Shown one piece after another: positions 27,321-35,464 of a stretch of 40,344 nt of DNA (its first letter is position 1; each line of letters starts with the position of its first letter). A model generated the notes under the pieces. The model searched no databases, was not told the origin of the DNA, and saw only the letters and a program-made list of their open reading frames with translations. The position numbers were made by a program, and so were the translations under genes. Source of the stretch: Amycolatopsis pittospori (GTDB lineage: Bacteria; Actinomycetota; Actinomycetes; Mycobacteriales; Pseudonocardiaceae); NCBI RefSeq assembly GCF_013870525.1, contig NZ_JACBXD010000071.1, positions 1-40,344 of the forward strand. Direction: 5' to 3'.

Positions 27321-28322
27321 ATGCTCCAGATCGATGGCCTCACCTGGACCGTCACGATCGGACTGGTGCTCGCGTTGCTGGCACTCGATCTCATCCTCGC
27401 GGCCGTGCGGCCGCACAAGGTGGGCTTCGCCGAGGCGGTGGCCTGGTCGATCGGCTACATCCTGGTCGCGGTGGCTTTCGGCGTCTGGCTGACGCTCGCG
27501 CACGGCGGTGACTTCGGGCAGCAGTACTTCGCGGGTTACATCGTGGAGAAGAGCCTGTCGGTCGACAACCTCTTCGTCTTCGTGATCATCATGAGCACCT
27601 TCGCCGTGCCCGAGGAACATCAGCACAAGGTGCTCACGTTCGGGATCGTCGTCGCGCTGATCATGCGCGCGATCTTCATCGCGCTCGGCGCCACGCTGCT
27701 TTCGTTGTTCTCCTTCATGTTCCTGCTGTTCGGCTTGCTGCTGATCTACACCGGCATCCAGCTGTTCCGGCATCGCGACGAGGATCCCGACGTCGAGAAC
27801 AACGTGGTGGTGCGGACAGCTCGCCGTCTGCTGCCGCTGTCGAAGGAGTACGACGGCGGCAAGCTGTTCACCCGGCTCGAAGGCAAGCGGGTGGGCACGC
27901 CGCTGGTGGTCGTACTGCTCGCGATCGGCGGGATCGACCTGCTGTTCGCGCTGGACTCGATTCCGGCCGTCTTCGGCGTCACCGACGAGCCGTACCTGGT
28001 CTTCGCCGCCAACGCCTTCGCCCTGCTGGGCCTGCGCGCGCTGTATTTCCTGGTGAAGGGTCTGCTCGACAGGCTCGTCTACCTGTCGGCCGGGCTCGCG
28101 GTGATCCTCGGGTTCATCGGGGTCAAGCTGATCCTGCATTGGGCGCATGTGGACATCGACGACAGCGTTCCCGAGATCTCCACGCCGGTCAGCCTCGCGG
28201 TGATCATCGGCATCCTCGTCGTGGTGACGGTCGCGAGCCTGCTCAAGACTCGCAACGATCCTGCGGTCAAAGCGCATCCGGGATCGCTGCGCGCCTCACG
28301 GCCTCCGTCCGAAGAGGACTAG
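27321..28322 (+). CDS. TerC/Alx-family integral membrane protein
   Basis: 333 residues, typical for the Alx-like TerC group. About nine membrane segments are present. Conserved acidic motifs are EKSLSVDNLFVFVIIM (about 74-89) and GGIDLLFALDSIPAVFGVT (about 206-224), which in this family are tied to Mn2+ or other metal export. The leader is only 41 nt, too short for the manganese riboswitch that often precedes such genes. It is convergent with a TetR gene; the two stop codons share the palindrome CTAG. Confidence 0.92.
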   Translation: MLQIDGLTWTVTIGLVLALLALDLILAAVRPHKVGFAEAVAWSIGYILVAVAFGVWLTLAHGGDFGQQYFAGYIVEKSLSVDNLFVFVIIMSTFAVPEEHQHKVLTFGIVVALIMRAIFIALGATLLSLFSFMFLLFGLLLIYTGIQLFRHRDEDPDVENNVVVRTARRLLPLSKEYDGGKLFTRLEGKRVGTPLVVVLLAIGGIDLLFALDSIPAVFGVTDEPYLVFAANAFALLGLRALYFLVKGLLDRLVYLSAGLAVILGFIGVKLILHWAHVDIDDSVPEISTPVSLAVIIGILVVVTVASLLKTRNDPAVKAHPGSLRASRPPSEED

Positions 28323-28882
28323 CGCCAGCCGTGGGCCAGGAGGTCGAAGATCTCCTCGACGGCTTTCCTCGGGTCCGGCCTGCCGCGCGTGAGCGCCGGG
28401 ATGTCCAGGACGAACCGCGCCAGCGCACGGCATGAGACGTCGTCCGGGTCCGCGCCCGCGTCTTCGGCGATGGCGGCGCCGAGGGCCGCGGCGTGCCGGG
28501 TCCACAGGCGTTCGCCGTACTCCTGCAACGCGGGGGTGCCGCTCACCAGCGCGGTGAATTCGGGGTACTGGGGATGCTCGGTGAGCGGGAGCCAGGTCGC
28601 GAGCACGTACTCGCGCAGCGCCTCGACGACGTTTTGTCCGGTGGGGCGCTCCAGTACGGCGGCGATCATGTTCGCCTCGCGGTCCTCGGACTCGTCGAAG
28701 ACCAGGGCCTCCTTACCCGGGAAGTGCTTGAACAGCGTCGTGGTCGAGACGTCGGCGGCCTCGGCGATGTCGCGGATGCTCACCTGGTCGTAGCCCCGCT
28801 CCAGGAACAGTTCCAGCGCGGCGTCCGCGAGCGCTTGCCGCGTCGCCGCCTTCTTGCGTTCACGCCGTCCGGGTGTCTCCAT
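28319..28882 (-). CDS. TetR/AcrR-family regulator
   Basis: 187 residues. HTH at about 33-55 (VSIRDIAEAADVSTTTLFKH), followed by FPGKEALVF; helical ligand domain after that, with a typical C-terminal pattern (CRALARFVLDIPALTRGRPD). It diverges from a TetX-like monooxygenase gene with a palindrome between (28900-28919), so it probably represses that gene. Confidence 0.92.
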   Translation of the reverse strand: METPGRRERKKAATRQALADAALELFLERGYDQVSIRDIAEAADVSTTTLFKHFPGKEALVFDESEDREANMIAAVLERPTGQNVVEALREYVLATWLPLTEHPQYPEFTALVSGTPALQEYGERLWTRHAAALGAAIAEDAGADPDDVSCRALARFVLDIPALTRGRPDPRKAVEEIFDLLAHGWR

Positions 28883-28899
28883 GAGCGCACTCTACCGCA

Positions 28900-28919
28900 T
28901 TAGTTGCCACGGTCACTAA
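28900..28919. promoter_or_regulatory. Probable TetR operator upstream of TetX-like gene
   Basis: TTAGTTGCCACGGTCACTAA has perfect TTAGT/ACTAA outer arms and inner CC/GG pairs (7 of 10 half-site pairs). It sits centrally in the 81-bp divergent gap, next to a TTGACT hexamer (28921-28926) that could be the -35 of the monooxygenase promoter. Confidence 0.6.
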
Positions 28920-28963
28920 GTTGACTCGTTGCACTTTTTAACTCGTTCTGCTTTTCTGGGTTC

Positions 28964-30073
28964 ATGAGAATCAGCATCATCGGAGCGGGCCCCGGTGGCC
29001 TCACCTGCGCCCGCATCCTGCAGAAGCACGGCATCCCCGTGAAGGTCTACGACCGCGACCCGCACCCCGAGGCGCGCAACCAGGGCGGCACCCTCGACCT
29101 GCACGCCGACAACGGGCAGCTCGCCCTGCGCGAAGCCGGTCTGCTCGACGAGTTCTTCGCCCTGGCACGGCCGGAAGGGCAGGAGATGCGCAAACTCGAC
29201 ATGGCCGGACGGATCCTGGAGCACCATGTCCCGGCCGAAGGCGAACTCTTCAAACCGGAGATCGACCGGGGCAGGCTGCGTCGGCTGCTGCTCGGCTCAC
29301 TGGAGCCGGGCACCGTGGAATGGGGCCGCACCCTGGTGGCCGTCGGGGGGTCCGGGCAGTTGCGCTTCGCCGACGGGACGATCGCCGAGACGGACCTGGT
29401 CATCGGGGCCGACGGCGCCTGGTCGCGGGTCCGCCCGGCGGTGTCGGCGGCCGTCCCGGAGTATTCCGGGATCACCTTCCTGGAAGCGTGGTTCGAGGAC
29501 GTCGACAACGCGCATCCCGAAATCGCCGCGCTCGTGGGACAGGGCAGCGCCATGGCGGCCGACGGCGAACGCTGCCTGTTCGCCCAGCGCAACAGCGGCG
29601 ACCACATCCGCGTCTACGTCATCCAGCGCCTGCCCGCGGACTGGATCGGTGCCGGTGACACCGCGGAGATCCGCGCCCGGCTGCTCGACGCGTTCTCGGA
29701 ATGGTCGCCGCCGATGCTCCGCATGATCACCGACAACGACGGGCCGTACGTCGATCGCCCGCTGTTCGTCCTGCCCGTCCCGCACACGTGGAAGCACACG
29801 CCGAACGTGACCTTGCTCGGCGACGCCGCCCACCTCATGCCGCCACTCGGCGTCGGCGTCAACCTGGCCATGCTCGACGCCTGCGAACTCGCTCTCGCGC
29901 TGGCCGGCTCCGCCACGATCGGCGAAGCCGTCGCCACCTACGAGAAGACGATGCTTCCCCGGTCGGTGGAAATCGCGCGGCAGCTGGAGAACGGCGCCGA
30001 AGGCCTGCTCGACGCACCTGCCGACGAGGGCTACTCGCCGGTCGTCCTGTCGGTGAGCGCGCAATCCGATTGA
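28964..30073 (+). CDS. FAD-dependent monooxygenase, TetX-like
   Basis: 369 residues, close to TetX-type flavoenzymes (about 380). The FAD-binding start is ISIIGAGPGGLTCARIL (GxGxxG) with an acidic end at YDRD. The middle motif is DLVIGADGAWSRVRP, and the ribityl-binding motif is LLGDAAHLMPPLGVGVNLAM followed by DACELALAL. These match the group that hydroxylates tetracyclines and related aromatics, though many members have other substrates. The divergent TetR suggests inducible detoxification. Immediately after the stop lies a broken phosphotransferase gene. Confidence 0.9.
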   Translation: MRISIIGAGPGGLTCARILQKHGIPVKVYDRDPHPEARNQGGTLDLHADNGQLALREAGLLDEFFALARPEGQEMRKLDMAGRILEHHVPAEGELFKPEIDRGRLRRLLLGSLEPGTVEWGRTLVAVGGSGQLRFADGTIAETDLVIGADGAWSRVRPAVSAAVPEYSGITFLEAWFEDVDNAHPEIAALVGQGSAMAADGERCLFAQRNSGDHIRVYVIQRLPADWIGAGDTAEIRARLLDAFSEWSPPMLRMITDNDGPYVDRPLFVLPVPHTWKHTPNVTLLGDAAHLMPPLGVGVNLAMLDACELALALAGSATIGEAVATYEKTMLPRSVEIARQLENGAEGLLDAPADEGYSPVVLSVSAQSD

Positions 30074-30324
30074 CCTTCCGCCTCGACTTCGGGACCTGCG
30101 GTGTCGGCGATCCGGCCTGCGATCTGGCGATCGCCTGGACGCTGCTCACCGCGGACGGCCGGCAGGTGTTCCGCGAGCGACTGTCCGTCGATGACGCGGC
30201 TTGGGCGCGCGGGCGTGGGTGGGCTCTCTGGAAGACACTCGTCGCTTGTGCTCGGACCTTGGGCCGCGCGGACCGGGAGGCCGCGAACGCGTTGCGCGTC
30301 CTGAGGGAGATCTTGTCCGGCTAA
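30074..30324 (+). pseudogene. 3' remnant of an aminoglycoside/choline phosphotransferase gene
   Basis: The frame ending at 30324 reads LDFGTCGVGDPACDLAIAWT from about 30085, then LLTADGRQVFRERL and WALWKTLVACARTLG. This is the C-terminal third of an APH-family kinase: the metal-binding D-F-G and GDPACDLA motifs followed by the closing helices. No N-terminal domain, HxD catalytic loop or start codon exists upstream; the frame runs back into the TetX-like gene, where it is noise. It is therefore a truncated relic, probably from a deletion that joined the two genes. Confidence 0.75.
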
Positions 30325-30380
30325 GGGCACTTCGCAACACCTTCCCGCGAGGCTGGCCGGCATGAGATACGCCTTGCCTC

Positions 30381-30938
30381 TCAAGGCTTATCGGCCGGCG
30401 TGTAGATCAGTTCGAGGACGCCGGACGGGAAGGCCGTGCTCTTCACCAGGCGAAGCTTCAAGGCCTCGTTCAATTCCGGGAACAGGGCGGCGCCCTTGCC
30501 CGTGACGGCGGGCAGCACCCACAGCCGGTACTCGTCGACCACGCCGAGCTTGATGAGCGAGTGCGCGAACGCGATGCCGCCGGTGGCGACGAGGTCCTTG
30601 CCGGGTTCGGCCTTGAGCTTGGCGATCTCTTCCGCCGTGTCACCGCGGACGATCCGGGTCTCGGACCAGTCGGCGGATTCCAGGGTGCGGGAGAACACGA
30701 CCTTCGGGATCTCGTTCATCGCCTTGGCGGACGGATGGTCGGAGCCGGGCCAGTATCCGGCCATGCCCTCGTAGGTGTTCCGGCCCATGAGGAAGGCGCC
30801 GGCCTCCCATAGTCCGCTGACGAAGTATTCCTCTTGCTCGGGGTCGTCGATCGCCATCATGACGTCCCGGATCCCGTTGTCGGCGTCCGCGCTCTTGCCG
30901 TCGAGCGAGACGTAGAAACCCAGAATCAACTTCCGCAT
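30381..30938 (-). CDS. RibD C-terminal/dihydrofolate reductase-like protein
   Basis: 185 residues from the ATG at 30938, preceded by GGGAGGC. The fold pattern of the DHFR-like family is clear: strand MRKLILGFYVSLDG, GAFLMGRNTYEGM, PKVVFSRTL, DLVATGGIAFAHSL (the NADPH-binding Gly-Gly) and GKGAALFPEL. Members are NADPH-dependent reductases of mostly unknown substrate and are not the true folate enzyme. The gene has a good predicted promoter (30983-31011) and appears to stand alone. Confidence 0.9.
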   Translation of the reverse strand: MRKLILGFYVSLDGKSADADNGIRDVMMAIDDPEQEEYFVSGLWEAGAFLMGRNTYEGMAGYWPGSDHPSAKAMNEIPKVVFSRTLESADWSETRIVRGDTAEEIAKLKAEPGKDLVATGGIAFAHSLIKLGVVDEYRLWVLPAVTGKGAALFPELNEALKLRLVKSTAFPSGVLELIYTPADKP

Positions 30939-30982
30939 CGCGATGCCTCCCGGTGTGTGTCCGGCGACTGCCGGGTCGCACA

Positions 30983-31011
30983 ACACTCGCACCGACGATC
31001 GTAGATGTCAA
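30983..31011 (-). promoter_or_regulatory. Predicted housekeeping promoter of the DHFR-like gene
   Basis: On the minus strand TTGACA (complement of 31006-31011) and GAGTGT (complement of 30983-30988) are 17 bp apart, ending 45 bp before the ATG. The -35 is consensus; the -10 keeps only the key A and T. Confidence 0.45.
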
Positions 31012-31040
31012 GACAAGAAATATTGTCGGCGAAAGTGGTC

Positions 31041-32354
31041 TTACCTCGCGACGGAATCCCGGGCAGGCGAAGCGGAATCGCTTACCTCCAAGGAAGAATC
31101 ACGAGAAGGTTCCTTGACGACCAAGGTGGCGAAGAAGGTCAGGGCGATGCACCCGGTCACCCACCAGAAGAACACGCTCTCGTGACCGGCCTGCTTCAGC
31201 GCCAGCGCGATCGGCTCCGACAGACCGCCGAAGATCGCGGTCGCCAGGGCGTGGGGGAGTCCGACGCCGAGGGCGCGGACGTTGGTGGGGAACATCTCCG
31301 CCTTGATGATCGCCGAGAGGGCCGTGTAGCCACTGAGGAAGACCAGCGCGGTGACCATGAGCAGGAAGGCGATCCACGGATTGTCCGTCCCGCCCACGAG
31401 CGTCATGATCGGTACGGTCAGGACCATTCCGCCGACCGAGAAACCGAACATCACCGGACGACGTCCCCAGCGGTCGGAGAGGGCGCCGGCGATCGGCTGC
31501 ATGAAGATGAACAGGAACAGGGCGGCGAAACCGATCAGGGACGCCGTCGGCTTCGGGATCCCCGCGGTGTTCACCATGTACTTCTGCAGGTAGCTGGTGA
31601 AGGTGTAGAAGGCGACCGTGCCGCCGATCGCGAGACCGAGGACGGCGAAGACCTGACGCCGGTGCTCGCTCAGCAGGACTCGAAGTCCTCCGCGTCGCCG
31701 GGTCAGCGCGTTCTGCTGGAAATGCTCGGATTCCTCCATGCTGCGCCGCAGGTACATGACCACGAGCCCGGCGATCGCGCCGATCACGAACGGGACGCGC
31801 CAGCCCCAGGAGTACATCTGCGCTTCGGTCAGCAGCGACTGCATCACGATCATCACCAGCAGGGCGGCGAGCTGGCCGACGGTGATCGAAACGTACTGGA
31901 AGCTCGAATAGAACCCGCGCCGCCGCGGCGTGGCGATCTCGGACAGGTAGGTCGCGCTCGAACCGAACTCGCCCCCGACCGACAGGCCTTGCGCGAGCCT
32001 GGCGACGACGAGGATCACCGGGGCGAGGATCCCGATCGACGCGTAGCCGGGTGTGATGGCGATGGTCAGGGAACCGAAGCTCATCAGCGTCACGGACAGC
32101 GTCAGCGCCGCTCGCCTGCCGAACCGGTCGGCGTACAGGCCCAGGAGCCAGCCGCCGAGCGGGCGCATCAGGAAACCGACGGCGAAGACGACGGCGGTGG
32201 AAAGCAGCTGTGCCGTCTGGTTTCCCGCGGGGAAGAAGCTGGCCGCGAAATAGATGCTGAACGAGGCGTAGACGAACCAGTCGTACCATTCGACCAGGTT
32301 CCCGAGGCAGCCGCGGACCACGTTCGCGACGACACCGGGTTTCTTGTGCGGCAA
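31041..32354 (-). CDS. MFS transporter, metabolite:H+ symporter (MHS) family
   Basis: I chose the TTG at 32354 because AAGGAG lies six bases upstream, giving 437 residues. ATGs at 32387 and 32390 are in frame but have no ribosome site. There are twelve membrane segments. MHS-typical motifs are GNLVEWYDWFVYASFSIYF in the first helix and MRPLGGWLLGLYADRFGRRA in the loop between helices 2 and 3. Relatives import alpha-ketoglutarate, shikimate, citrate and other carboxylates. It lies behind a LysR and a hydrolase gene on the same strand, next to a CoA-ester catabolic operon, so it may bring in that pathway's dicarboxylate substrate (inference). Confidence 0.9.
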   Translation of the reverse strand: MPHKKPGVVANVVRGCLGNLVEWYDWFVYASFSIYFAASFFPAGNQTAQLLSTAVVFAVGFLMRPLGGWLLGLYADRFGRRAALTLSVTLMSFGSLTIAITPGYASIGILAPVILVVARLAQGLSVGGEFGSSATYLSEIATPRRRGFYSSFQYVSITVGQLAALLVMIVMQSLLTEAQMYSWGWRVPFVIGAIAGLVVMYLRRSMEESEHFQQNALTRRRGGLRVLLSEHRRQVFAVLGLAIGGTVAFYTFTSYLQKYMVNTAGIPKPTASLIGFAALFLFIFMQPIAGALSDRWGRRPVMFGFSVGGMVLTVPIMTLVGGTDNPWIAFLLMVTALVFLSGYTALSAIIKAEMFPTNVRALGVGLPHALATAIFGGLSEPIALALKQAGHESVFFWWVTGCIALTFFATLVVKEPSRDSSLEVSDSASPARDSVAR

Positions 32355-32403
32355 GGGAAGCTCCTTCGCTCCGGGAATGCCGACCATCATGAGCTGTGAT
32401 GCC

Positions 32404-32428
32404 CGCGGTTGAGAAATAGAAATCCGCG
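32404..32428. promoter_or_regulatory. Inverted repeat in the leader of the MHS transporter gene
   Basis: CGCGG (32404-32408) and CCGCG (32424-32428) flank a 15-bp A-rich centre (GAGAAATAGAAAT lies inside). It sits 50 bp upstream of the transporter start and could be a LysR site or part of a promoter. Weak evidence. Confidence 0.25.
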
Positions 32429-32475
32429 ATGGACGCATACCCGGCGCGCATGGCTCCATCAAGCCAAGCGAGGGC

Positions 32476-33258
32476 TCAGGCCAGGAAGTCGCGAACCAGC
32501 TCGCTCGATTCCGGACGGCACTCGTCGAAGTAGGCGTGCCGGGCCCCGGTGAACAGATGCATTCGCGCATCGGGGATCCGCCCGGTCAGCAAGGGCGCGT
32601 TCGCCGGCGGCGCGAGCAGGTCGTCGTCCCCGTGCAGGACCAAGGTGGGCGCGGTGATCCGGGGGAGCGCGTCCCAGGCGTCGTGGGTGTTGCTCGCGAC
32701 GAGGTGACCGCGCACGGCGTGCGGTGGCATGCCGTGCGCCCCGAGCACCTGGTACGGACCGGGATGGGAGGCCCGCCAATCGGGCGTGTACATCAGGTTC
32801 TCCAACGTTTCCCGCGCCTCCGCGGAGGAACGGCGGGCGAGTGCCAGCCGCACGTCGTTCGACCGCTCGACGCCGTGCGTGCCGCCGGGTGAGGTGCAGC
32901 CGAGGACGAGCCGCCGGACCCGGCCGGGATACCTCGCGGCGACCCACTGCGCGACGCGGCCGCCCATCGAGGTGCCGTAGACGTCGGCTTCGGCGACGTC
33001 GAGGTGGTCGAGGACGGCGATCACGTCGTCCGCGAAACCCGTTGTGGAATAAGGGACGTCGGGTGCGTCGCTGGCGCCGGTGCCGCGGTAGTCCATGGTG
33101 ATCGTGCTCGGAAAGTCCTCGCGCGTACGGTTCCACCACGTATGGTCGTTCGCCTGCCCGGCCAGCAGCACGAGCGGCCTGCCCGTGCCGTGGCATTGAA
33201 AGGCCAGCCGTGTGCCGTCGGCGGCGACGGCGTGGCCGGTGCGGGGAAGCGTGCTCAT
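32476..33258 (-). CDS. Alpha/beta hydrolase
   Basis: 260 residues. The nucleophile elbow is GTSMGG (Ser near residue 96), the oxyanion region is VLLAGQANDHTWW, the acid is in LVLHGDDDLLAP and the catalytic His is in GARHAYF near the C-terminus, so the triad is complete. It resembles enol-lactonase and small esterase relatives. The start overlaps the LysR stop (ATGA) behind AGGAGAAGG, so it is co-translated with the regulator. It might release a carboxylate from an ester or lactone for the adjacent CoA pathway; this is inferred. Confidence 0.9.
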   Translation of the reverse strand: MSTLPRTGHAVAADGTRLAFQCHGTGRPLVLLAGQANDHTWWNRTREDFPSTITMDYRGTGASDAPDVPYSTTGFADDVIAVLDHLDVAEADVYGTSMGGRVAQWVAARYPGRVRRLVLGCTSPGGTHGVERSNDVRLALARRSSAEARETLENLMYTPDWRASHPGPYQVLGAHGMPPHAVRGHLVASNTHDAWDALPRITAPTLVLHGDDDLLAPPANAPLLTGRIPDARMHLFTGARHAYFDECRPESSELVRDFLA

Positions 33259-34202
33259 CCTTCTCCTTTTCGGTCGTCCCAGAGTTGCGCCGAGGGCCAC
33301 TCGCCGTCGGTCACGGTCTGGTGGATCTGCCGGACCAGCGCCCGCGCGACGACGTCGACCGCGGGCGTGACCCGGCCCGTGCGAGGCGTCCCGAGGACGA
33401 CGGTGCGCCAGATCTCCGGTTCGCGGACCGGGGCCGCGCTCAAGATGCCGTCGGCGACGTCCTGCGCGATGCCGATCCCCGGCAGGATCGTCCAGCCGTG
33501 CCCGCCGAGGACCAGGCGTTTCTGCAGGGTCATCGAGTTCGTCTGCACTGCGGTCTCGGCGTCGGCACCGGCCTCGCGGGCCGCGCCGTCGATGAGGGTG
33601 CGCAACGCGTGCCCCTCGGACGGCATGACGAGCGGATGTGCGGCCACCTCGGCGAACGGGACGGGGTGTGCGGCGTCCAGCCCGGCCGACGGGGGAGCGA
33701 CGGCCCAGAGCCGCTCGCGGACCAGTGGCCGGACATTGAGCGACGGCGTGCTGGTCAGGTTGTAGAGCAGGCTGAGGTCGACGTCGCCGTCGTCTATCCA
33801 TCGCTGCAGATGCCCCGAATACGCGGTGAGCAGCCGAAGTTCGATCCCCGGATGGTCGCGCAGGACGGCCGTCGTCAGTGGTGCGGCGATCCGTTCCGCG
33901 GCGCTCTCCAGCAGGCCGACCGTGACGATCCCGGTGACCACGCCGGGCGTCGGGGCCAGTTCGGCGCGGGCCCGGTCGAGTTCGGTGAGGGCGCGCCGGG
34001 CTCGTTCGACCAGGGTCGCGCCCGCCTCGGTCGGCCGCATCCCGTGCCGGGTCCGCTCGAACAGTGGCACGCCCAGTTCCTGCTCCAGGGTGCGGATCTG
34101 GCGCGTGACCGCGGGCTGGACCAGGTGCAGTAACTCGGCAGCCCGGGTCACGCTGCCGACCTCCGCGACGGTCACCAACGCCTTGAGCTGCTTGAAGTCC
34201 AC
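33255..34202 (-). CDS. LysR-family regulator divergent from the CoA-ester catabolic operon
   Basis: 315 residues. HTH at about 17-36 (SVTRAAELLHLVQPAVTRQI), then LEQELGVPLFER; effector domain from about 90. The divergent position against acyl-CoA dehydrogenase, CoA-transferase, hydratase and lyase genes is the classical LysR arrangement. In the Pseudomonas and Yersinia itaconate clusters a LysR (RipR) holds the same place. It probably activates both sides in response to the acid or its CoA ester. Confidence 0.92.
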   Translation of the reverse strand: MDFKQLKALVTVAEVGSVTRAAELLHLVQPAVTRQIRTLEQELGVPLFERTRHGMRPTEAGATLVERARRALTELDRARAELAPTPGVVTGIVTVGLLESAAERIAAPLTTAVLRDHPGIELRLLTAYSGHLQRWIDDGDVDLSLLYNLTSTPSLNVRPLVRERLWAVAPPSAGLDAAHPVPFAEVAAHPLVMPSEGHALRTLIDGAAREAGADAETAVQTNSMTLQKRLVLGGHGWTILPGIGIAQDVADGILSAAPVREPEIWRTVVLGTPRTGRVTPAVDVVARALVRQIHQTVTDGEWPSAQLWDDRKGEG

Positions 34203-34267
34203 CGTCGACCCCTGTCATCGCGGTTCGGAATGCTGCGATCATAATTTGGTATTTCACTTACGGTCTC

Positions 34268-34282
34268 ATCATCGCTCATGAT
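34268..34282. promoter_or_regulatory. Inverted repeat in the LysR/acyl-CoA dehydrogenase gap
   Basis: ATCATCGCTCATGAT (ATCAT-5-ATGAT) ends 6 bp before the dehydrogenase ATG. The 86-bp gap is AT-rich for this genome (ATAATTTGGTATT near 34241) and is the expected place for LysR sites and both promoters. Confidence 0.4.
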
Positions 34283-34288
34283 AACTAC

Positions 34289-35446
34289 ATGACCGGAGTG
34301 ACCGAAGAAGAGGCCGCGATCGTCGAGCTCGTGGCGGAGTTCGTCGACCGCGAGGTCCGGCCCGCCGCACAGGGTCTCGACCACACGAACACCTACCCCG
34401 AAAAGCTCATCGAGCAGATGAAGGCGATGGGTGTCTTCGGGCTGGCAGTCCCCGAGCCCTGGGGTGAGACGCAGGTGTCCGCCCAGTGCTACGCGCTGGT
34501 GACCGAGGAACTGGCCCGCGGCTGGATGAGCCTCGCCGGCGCGATGGGTGGTCACACCGTCGTCGCGAAACTCCTCGCCACCTACGGCACACAGGAGCAG
34601 AAGGACGCCTACCTGCCGAAGATGGCGACCGGCGAGATCCGCGCGACGATGGCGCTCACCGAACCCGGTGGCGGCTCGGACCTGCAGGCACTCCGCACCA
34701 CGGCGCGGCGCGAAGGCGACGAGTACGTCGTCGACGGCAGCAAGACGTGGATCACCAACGCGCGGCGATCGCAGCTGGTCGCGTTGCTGTGCAAGACCGA
34801 CCCGGCCGCCGAGCCCGCGCACAAGGGGATCTCCATCCTGCTGGTGGAGAAGGGACCCGGTTTCCAGGTCTCGCGGGATCTGCCCAAGCTCGGCTACAAG
34901 GGCGTCGAGAGCTGCGAGCTGTCCTTCGACGGCTTCCGCGCGCCGTCCACCGCGCTCCTCGGCGGTGAGGAAGGCCGCGGTTTCGCTCAGATGATGCGCG
35001 GGCTCGAGATCGGGCGGATCCAGGTCGCCTGCCGGGCACTCGGCGTCGGCCGCGCCGCATTGGAGGATTCCCTGCGGTACGCCCAGGAGCGGGAGACCTT
35101 CGGCAAGCCGATCTGGCAGCACCAGTCGATCGGCAACTATCTTGCGGACATGGCGACCAAGCTCGAGGCCGCGCGCCAGCTGGTGCACCACGCGGCGCGG
35201 CGCTACGACTCGGGCGAGCGCGCGGACATGGAGGCCGGGATGGCGAAGCTGTTCGCCTCGGAGACCGCGATGGAGATCGCGCTCGACGCGGTGCGCATCC
35301 ACGGCGGTTACGGCTATTCGACCGAGTTCGACGTCGAGCGGTACTTCCGCGACGCGCCGCTGATGATCGTGGGTGAGGGCACCAACGAGATCCAGCGCGG
35401 CGTGATCGCCCGTCAGCTGATCGAACGGCACCGCATCAAGTCCTGA
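34289..35446 (+). CDS. Acyl-CoA dehydrogenase
   Basis: 385 residues, the normal length. FAD and substrate signature ATMALTEPGGGSDL (about 120-133), second signature region near 340-370, and catalytic Glu363 in the GEGTNEIQR motif. It introduces a 2,3-double bond into an acyl-CoA and passes electrons to ETF. It is the first gene of a four-gene operon (CoA-transferase, MaoC hydratase and CitE lyase follow). In the P. aeruginosa itaconate region an acyl-CoA dehydrogenase gene is also present, though the three-step itaconate pathway does not need it. It could feed in a saturated acid such as methylsuccinate (inference). Confidence 0.92.
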   Translation: MTGVTEEEAAIVELVAEFVDREVRPAAQGLDHTNTYPEKLIEQMKAMGVFGLAVPEPWGETQVSAQCYALVTEELARGWMSLAGAMGGHTVVAKLLATYGTQEQKDAYLPKMATGEIRATMALTEPGGGSDLQALRTTARREGDEYVVDGSKTWITNARRSQLVALLCKTDPAAEPAHKGISILLVEKGPGFQVSRDLPKLGYKGVESCELSFDGFRAPSTALLGGEEGRGFAQMMRGLEIGRIQVACRALGVGRAALEDSLRYAQERETFGKPIWQHQSIGNYLADMATKLEAARQLVHHAARRYDSGERADMEAGMAKLFASETAMEIALDAVRIHGGYGYSTEFDVERYFRDAPLMIVGEGTNEIQRGVIARQLIERHRIKS

Positions 35447-35464
35447 AGCAGCAAGGAAGGCAGT

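Noticed and set aside
30074..30324. An intact small gene for a phosphotransferase-like protein
   Set aside because: No start codon or ribosome site in front of the similarity, and the N-terminal and catalytic parts are absent, so it is listed as a pseudogene.
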